This document shows, piece after piece, positions 33,567-37,569 of a stretch of DNA of 37,569 nucleotides. The stretch's first letter is position 1, and each line of letters opens with the position of its first letter. The DNA lies in assembly GCA_016871115.1 (NCBI GenBank), contig VFZP01000008.1, positions 1-37,569 on the forward strand, in the 5' to 3' direction. The position numbers were made by a program, and so were the translations under genes. The DNA is from Acidobacteriota bacterium. Its GTDB lineage: Bacteria; Acidobacteriota; Terriglobia; Bryobacterales; Bryobacteraceae. The notes below the pieces were generated by a model, which had not been told where the DNA came from, did no database searches, and saw nothing but the letters and a program-made list of their open reading frames with translations.

Positions 33567-34673
33567 ATGTCACAAGCCACCACTAGCACCGCCGCAGGCC
33601 TGTCCGCGCAAATTGCCGCGGCGCAGGCACGGCTGGATGCCCATACGCGTGAGATCGTCAACTGGCATTTCTCGCCAGAAACGGGCTGCCCGTTCTGGCT
33701 CGACTACGCCGCCACTCAGCTCGGCTGGGACCCGCGCAAGGAAATCCAATCCTACCCCGACCTCGGCAAGTTCCCGCCCTTCCAGGACGAGTGGCTCCGA
33801 GGCGGCCCTGTGCGCAAATGGATCCCGCGCGGCCTCGCCGGCAAGCCCGCCTTCATCTTTGAAACCGGCGGCTCCACGGGCGTCCCCAAGTCGCGCGTCC
33901 AGATGGAAGACTTCCGCATCGACTACGAAAATTTCTCCGAAACCCTCCCCGATGCATGCTTCCCCACAGGCGCTGACTGGATCAGCGTCGGCCCCAGCGG
34001 CCCGCGCCGCCTGCGCCTCGCCGTCGAACACCTCGCGCAACACCGCGGCGGCATCTGCTTCACCGTCGATCTCGATCCGCGCTGGGTCATCAAGCTCATC
34101 AAATGGGGCGAGATCCAGATGGCCGAGCGCTACAAGCAACACGTCGTCGACCAGTCGCTCACCATCATGAAGGCGCACGAGAACATCAAGTGCATGTTCA
34201 CCACGCCGAAGCTCCTCGAAGCCATCTGCGAAAAGGTGTCGCTCGAAAAGCTCGGCATCGAAGGCATCTTCTGCGGCGGCACGGAAATGACGCCGCAGTT
34301 CCACCGCTTCGCCGTCGAAGAACTGCTCGGCCCCAACATCTATTTCGCGCCCACCTACGGCAACACGCTCATGGGCCTAGCCGTCCACAAGAAGCCGCTG
34401 CCGGAAGACAACTGGGCCATCATCTACTACCCTCCATCGCCGCGCGCCATGCTCGAAGTGGTGAACCCGGACAGACCCACTGAACTCGTAGGGTACGGAC
34501 AAACCGGCCGCGTCCGCCTCACCACGCTCACGCGCGAAACCTTCATTCCGCGCTTCCTCGAACGCGACGAGTGCGAGCGCGAAGCGCCCTGCGAACAGTA
34601 CCCCTGGGACGGCGTGCGCAACGTGCGGCCGTTCTCGCGGTTCAAAACCAGCGTCGTCGAAGGAGTCTATTAA
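33567..34673 (+). CDS. EhpF-like adenylate-forming enzyme (carboxylate activation)
   Basis: A 368-residue member of the ANL superfamily lacking the usual C-terminal subdomain, like EhpF of Pantoea D-alanylgriseoluteic acid biosynthesis and the LuxE group. The ATP-binding P-loop is FETGGSTGVPKSR (residues 98-110). Other conserved segments are FTTPKLLEAIC, IFCGGTEMTPQFHRFAVEEL, the adenine-binding APTYGNTLMG, and GYGQTGRVRLTT. It should convert a carboxylic acid to an acyl-adenylate, which the downstream dehydrogenase-like partner could reduce. ATG 33567 is used because of the adjacent GGAG; the open frame upstream is not conserved-looking. It is the first gene of an intact three-gene operon, three bases before the next ATG. 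The acid substrate is unknown. Confidence 0.75.
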   Translation: MSQATTSTAAGLSAQIAAAQARLDAHTREIVNWHFSPETGCPFWLDYAATQLGWDPRKEIQSYPDLGKFPPFQDEWLRGGPVRKWIPRGLAGKPAFIFETGGSTGVPKSRVQMEDFRIDYENFSETLPDACFPTGADWISVGPSGPRRLRLAVEHLAQHRGGICFTVDLDPRWVIKLIKWGEIQMAERYKQHVVDQSLTIMKAHENIKCMFTTPKLLEAICEKVSLEKLGIEGIFCGGTEMTPQFHRFAVEELLGPNIYFAPTYGNTLMGLAVHKKPLPEDNWAIIYYPPSPRAMLEVVNPDRPTELVGYGQTGRVRLTTLTRETFIPRFLERDECEREAPCEQYPWDGVRNVRPFSRFKTSVVEGVY

Positions 34674-34676
34674 GCT

Positions 34677-36107
34677 ATGCTGCACCTGCCCATCCTGCGC
34701 CAAGGCGAAGCCTACTATTCCGTAGACTCGGTCACCGCCAACCACCACCGCACCAAACAGCCGCTGGTGAAAATCAGCATGGCGAACTCCGGGCTCATTC
34801 GCCGCGATCTGCGTGCGCTCCCCGAGATCGCCTCCATGATGTCTGGCTTCACCTGCGCCGAGTTGATCGCGCTGTGCGAAAAGGCGTCCGATCATTTCTT
34901 CAACGCGACGCTCCCGTTGGGTGACGCCGAACAAACCCCGCAGGACTACATCGAGCAAACCTCCGCCACCACGGGCTCGCCCTGGGTGATGGTGCGCCGC
35001 AACATGGAAAAGATCGCGGGCGTCATGTCCAACATCTCGGGCGTGCTCCGCGGCCTCACGCGCAATCTCGACCTCTCGATCCTTGACCGTGGCCACGGCG
35101 AAGCCACCGGCGCCGTCGTCAGCTACTTCCGCCGCGGCGATTCGCTCGGCGTCGTGCTGCCTTCGAACTCGCCCGGCGTTCACTCGCTGTGGGTCCCGGC
35201 CTTCGCGCTCAAAACGGCGCTGGTGCTCAAGCCCGGCGCTTCGGAGCCGTGGAGCCCGTACCGCATCATTCAGGCCTTCATCCGCGCGGGCGCGCCGCCG
35301 GAGGCCTTCAGCTACTACCCCGCCGACCACGCGGGCGCGGGCGAAATCCTCCGCCGCTGCGGCCGCGGCATGGTATTCGGCGACGTGGGCACCATGAAGG
35401 CGTATCAGAACGATCCGCGCATTGAACTCCACGGTCCCGGCTGGAGCAAGATCACCATCGGCGAAGACATGATCGACCGCTGGCCCGAGTTCATCGACAT
35501 CATCGCCGCGTCGATCTGTGAAAACTCCGGCCGCTCCTGCGTCAATGCATCGGGCCTGTGGGTGCCCCGCCATGGCTACGCCATTGCCGAAGCGCTCGCT
35601 GAACGCGTCTCGAAGATCGCGCCACGCCCGGCCAACGACCCCGAAGCCGCCGTGTCGCCGTTTGCCGACGCGGGCGTCGCTTCGCGCATCAACGCGCTCG
35701 TCGAGCAGGGCCTCGCCGACCCAGGCGCCGAAGACGTCACGCTCAAATACCGCCCCGGCTCACGCCTCGCCGAACTCGAGGGCTGTTCCTACCTGCTGCC
35801 CACCATCGTGCATGTCGACTCGCCCGAGCACACGCTCGCCAACAAAGAGTACCTGTTCCCATTTGCCAGCGTCGTCGAAGTGCCGCAGCGCGAGATCCCC
35901 GAGATTCTCGGGCCCACGCTCGTGCTCACCGCCATCACGAATGACGACGCGTTCCGCCGCCGCCTGCTGACGGCGAACCACATCGGCCGCCTCAACTTCG
36001 GCCCCATTCAAACCAATCGCATCGTATGGGATCAGCCGCACGAAGGCAACCTGTTTGACCATCTGTACGCGCGGCGCGCGTTCCAGATGGCGCTACAGTC
36101 GACATGA
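34677..36107 (+). CDS. EhpG/ALDH-like acyl reductase
   Basis: A 476-residue protein of the aldehyde dehydrogenase superfamily. NAD(P)-binding features are VVLPSNSPGVHSLWVPAFAL and ALVLKPGASEPWSPYR (Lys185). The active-site Cys288 is in CENSGRSCVNASG, and GWSKITIGED corresponds to the region of the general-base Glu. The C-terminus has YLFPFASVVEVPQ and HIGRLNFGPIQTNR. In the Ehp pathway the adenylating EhpF is paired with an ALDH-family EhpG, proposed to reduce the activated carboxylate to an aldehyde; LuxC/LuxE works in an analogous way. Here the two genes are adjacent and probably coupled. An AAGGAG lies about 12 bases before ATG 34677. The TGA overlaps the start of the glycosyltransferase (ATGA). 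Confidence 0.78.
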   Translation: MLHLPILRQGEAYYSVDSVTANHHRTKQPLVKISMANSGLIRRDLRALPEIASMMSGFTCAELIALCEKASDHFFNATLPLGDAEQTPQDYIEQTSATTGSPWVMVRRNMEKIAGVMSNISGVLRGLTRNLDLSILDRGHGEATGAVVSYFRRGDSLGVVLPSNSPGVHSLWVPAFALKTALVLKPGASEPWSPYRIIQAFIRAGAPPEAFSYYPADHAGAGEILRRCGRGMVFGDVGTMKAYQNDPRIELHGPGWSKITIGEDMIDRWPEFIDIIAASICENSGRSCVNASGLWVPRHGYAIAEALAERVSKIAPRPANDPEAAVSPFADAGVASRINALVEQGLADPGAEDVTLKYRPGSRLAELEGCSYLLPTIVHVDSPEHTLANKEYLFPFASVVEVPQREIPEILGPTLVLTAITNDDAFRRRLLTANHIGRLNFGPIQTNRIVWDQPHEGNLFDHLYARRAFQMALQST

Positions 36108-37435
36108 AAATCCTCAGCATCACGGCCGGCGCAGGCAACATGTTTTGCGGCAGTTGCCTGCGCGACAACAATCTGGCGGGCGAACTCAAACGCCAGGGGC
36201 ACGACGTGGTGCTGCTCCCACTCTACACGCCCACACGAACCGACGAAGCCAACGCCAGCCGGCAGCAGCGCGTCTTCTTCGGCGGCATCAGCGTTTACCT
36301 CGAACAGCTTTCCCCGCTCTTCCGCTGGACGCCCAAATTCCTCGACAAGCTCTGGGACATTCCCGCCGTCATCCGCCTGTTCGCCGGGCGCGGCGTGGAC
36401 GTGGATCCGCAGTCGCTCGGCGCGCTCACCGTTTCGATGCTGGAGGGCGTGGCGGGCCACCAGCGCAAAGAGATCACTAGTCTCGTGGAGTGGTTGCGCC
36501 ACGAACCGCGCCCCGACGTGGTGACGTTGCCGTACACGCTGCTGATCTCGCTCGCCAAGCCGCTGCGCGAAGTCACCGGGTGCCCCGTCGTGTGCAGTCT
36601 CCAGGGCGAAGAGTTGTTCCTCGACGGACTGGTGGAGCCTTACCGCACGCAAGCCCTCGCGCTCGTCCGCGCGCAGGTGAAAGAGGCGGACGCCTTCATC
36701 GCCGTCAGCCACTATGGCGCGCGCTGCATGGCGGGCTACCTCGGCATTCCGCCGGAGAAGATCCACACGGTGCCGCTCGGCATTTCGATGGACGGCTACT
36801 CGCTCGAACGCCGCACGAAATCGGCCGCGCGCAACGTGTCATTCCTCGGCCGCATCGCGCCGGAGAAAGGCCTCGGCCATCTCGCCGACGCGTTCCATCT
36901 GCTGCGCCAGCGCAGAGCGGAGCTCGGCCCGCTACGCCTCGAAGCGGCCGGCTACCTGCCGCCAGAAAATAAGCCGTACCTTGCGGGCATCGAAAAGAAG
37001 ATCGCCGCGGCCGGCTGGTCTGGCGAGTTCCGCTACTGGGGCGAAGTCACGCGCGAGCAAAAGGCGCGCTTCCTGCAGAATGCTGACGTCTTCTCGCTCC
37101 CCTGCTCGTATGACGAACCCAAGGGCCTGCCTGTCCTCGAAGCCATGGCCTGCGGCGTCCCCGTTGTCGCTCCCCGCCGCGGCTCGTTTCCGGAGATGAT
37201 TGAGACCACTGGCGGCGGGCTGCTCGTCGAGCCCGATTCCCCCGCGGCCCTCGCCGAAGGACTCCATCAGGTGCTCTCCCGCCCCGACCTCGCCCTCAAC
37301 CTCAGCCGCCGCGCCTACGAAGGCGTTCGACGCCACTACACCCTGGAAGCCATGGCCACGCAAACTCTGAACATATATGCCCAGGCGGGGCGGGCTTCGG
37401 CCCGCGGCGACCTGCGGCCCGTGGAACAACGATAG
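36104..37435 (+). CDS. GT4-family glycosyltransferase
   Basis: A 443-residue GT-B retaining glycosyltransferase. The N-terminal acceptor domain starts MKILSITAGAGNMFCGSCLR, with unusual Cys residues in the Gly-rich loop. The donor domain has VSFLGRIAPEKGLGHLADAF, FLQNADVFSLPCSYDEPKGL and PVLEAMACGVPVVAPRRGSF, matching the EX7E motif of the GT4 family. It should transfer a sugar from a nucleotide-sugar to an unknown acceptor. It overlaps the ALDH-like gene by four bases, so it is translationally coupled. Whether it glycosylates the product of the reductase pair or just shares the operon cannot be told. The last 18 residues (QAGRASARGDLRPVEQR) are encoded across a REP-like palindrome, suggesting the element extended the C-terminus. 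Confidence 0.88.
   Translation: MKILSITAGAGNMFCGSCLRDNNLAGELKRQGHDVVLLPLYTPTRTDEANASRQQRVFFGGISVYLEQLSPLFRWTPKFLDKLWDIPAVIRLFAGRGVDVDPQSLGALTVSMLEGVAGHQRKEITSLVEWLRHEPRPDVVTLPYTLLISLAKPLREVTGCPVVCSLQGEELFLDGLVEPYRTQALALVRAQVKEADAFIAVSHYGARCMAGYLGIPPEKIHTVPLGISMDGYSLERRTKSAARNVSFLGRIAPEKGLGHLADAFHLLRQRRAELGPLRLEAAGYLPPENKPYLAGIEKKIAAAGWSGEFRYWGEVTREQKARFLQNADVFSLPCSYDEPKGLPVLEAMACGVPVVAPRRGSFPEMIETTGGGLLVEPDSPAALAEGLHQVLSRPDLALNLSRRAYEGVRRHYTLEAMATQTLNIYAQAGRASARGDLRPVEQR
37390..37405. repeat. GCGGGC-TTCG palindrome inside the glycosyltransferase 3' end
   Basis: GCGGGC and GCCCGC with a TTCG tetraloop, 30 bases before the stop codon. It is nearly identical to the palindrome at 144-158 and is therefore probably a mobile or spreading intergenic repeat that has been read into the coding sequence. 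Confidence 0.6.
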
Positions 37436-37477
37436 GCAAAGCAGCAGAGCGCACTTAGGTATTGTCTAGAAATAATA

Positions 37478-37507
37478 TTTTCATATAGAAATGTTTTGGC
37501 GTATACT
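37478..37507 (+). promoter_or_regulatory. Promoter in an AT-rich stretch at the right edge
   Basis: TTTTCA (37478-37483) and TATACT (37502-37507) are spaced by 18 bases, within an AT-rich island (37460-37508) unlike the surrounding GC-rich DNA. The -10 hexamer lies seven bases before GTG 37515. The AT-rich island could mark the end of an insertion element. Confidence 0.5.
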
Positions 37508-37514
37508 GGTTGCA

Positions 37515-37569
37515 GTGCCTGACGTCGCTGCTATCACCGTTCGCTTCGAAGCTCTGAAGACCGTTCTGG
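37515..37569 (+). CDS. Start of a protein, possibly a transposase (partial)
   Basis: From GTG 37515 the frame reads MPDVAAITVRFEALKTVL and runs off the window. Motifs of the type (I)xxRFEALKxVLDER are found at the N-termini of ISAzo13-type transposases, but only 18 residues are visible. An upstream in-frame ATG at 37491 would add MFWRILVA. An insertion element is plausible from the AT-rich upstream DNA, but this is a weak call. Confidence 0.35.
   Translation, partial: MPDVAAITVRFEALKTVL

Noticed and set aside
33567-36107. Luminescence lux operon (LuxE/LuxC)
   Set aside because: No luxA/luxB or luxD is present, and the pair fits the EhpF/EhpG type at least as well.
144-37405. CRISPR array
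   Set aside because: The short palindromes are single and kilobases apart, without regular spacers or cas genes.

Overview
The window is GC-rich bacterial chromosome with dense coding on both strands. It looks like an Acidobacteriota genome of the Bryobacterales/Solibacter type. The evidence is gene content: Oar-like TonB-dependent receptors with an N-terminal carboxypeptidase-regulatory domain, Tat-signal Gfo/Idh/MocA and SelA-like enzymes, a BlaI/BlaR1-M56 pair whose sensor ends in a TonB domain, and an EhpF/EhpG-like pair. This placement is inference; there is no rRNA or other marker in the window to settle it.

Layout. 1-102 is the tail of an unrecognised gene. 160-2678 (minus) is a two-gene operon of exported sugar-type enzymes (Gfo/Idh/MocA oxidoreductase, then amidohydrolase). 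2743-4701 is a BlaI repressor with a palindromic operator candidate and a BlaR1-M56/TonB sensor broken by an amber codon. 4713-5642 is an exported SMP-30 lactonase. 5741-6922 (minus) is a Tat-exported SelA-like PLP enzyme sharing a symmetric -10 element with mutL (6943-8874). 9244-12347 holds a second SelA-like enzyme with an extra C-terminal domain, an ICMT-like membrane methyltransferase and a frameshifted S9 hydrolase. 12344-18903 holds two large TonB-dependent receptors, the first with an internal TAA. 18919-20181 (minus) is a pseudokinase-transmembrane-TonB fusion. 20187-22381 holds a small YvlD/holin-4-like membrane protein, a degenerate sugar-isomerase-fold protein and an MGDG-synthase-like glycosyltransferase. 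22453-27806 is a run of mostly broken genes (Fpg/Nei glycosylase, DUF6282 hydrolase, DinB-like, Clp-N, metallophosphoesterase) around an intact GAF-ANTAR regulator. 27887-29185 is UDP-glucose dehydrogenase. 29229-33400 holds a broken alpha/beta hydrolase and three badly decayed secreted-protein genes. 33567-37435 is an intact operon of an EhpF-like adenylating enzyme, an EhpG/ALDH-like reductase and a GT4 glycosyltransferase. The right end enters what may be a transposase.

How the genes fit together. Several enzymes carry Sec or Tat signals (oxidoreductase, amidohydrolase, lactonase, two PLP enzymes, isomerase-fold protein) and sit with TonB receptors and two TonB-domain fusions, which suggests uptake and extracytoplasmic processing of carbohydrate or amino-sugar compounds. 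The EhpF/EhpG/GT4 operon suggests activation and reduction of a carboxylic acid to an aldehyde, possibly linked to a glycoside.

The most striking global feature is decay. Twelve of about thirty genes carry premature stops, frameshifts, lost starts or deletions, about 17 lesions in all, clustered in 22.4-26.7 kb and 30.4-33.4 kb. mutL, ugd and the 33.5-37.4 kb operon are clean. Either this lineage is actively losing dispensable genes or the assembly contains errors; the mix of substitutions and homopolymer indels and the uneven distribution favour real decay, but read-level data are needed to decide.
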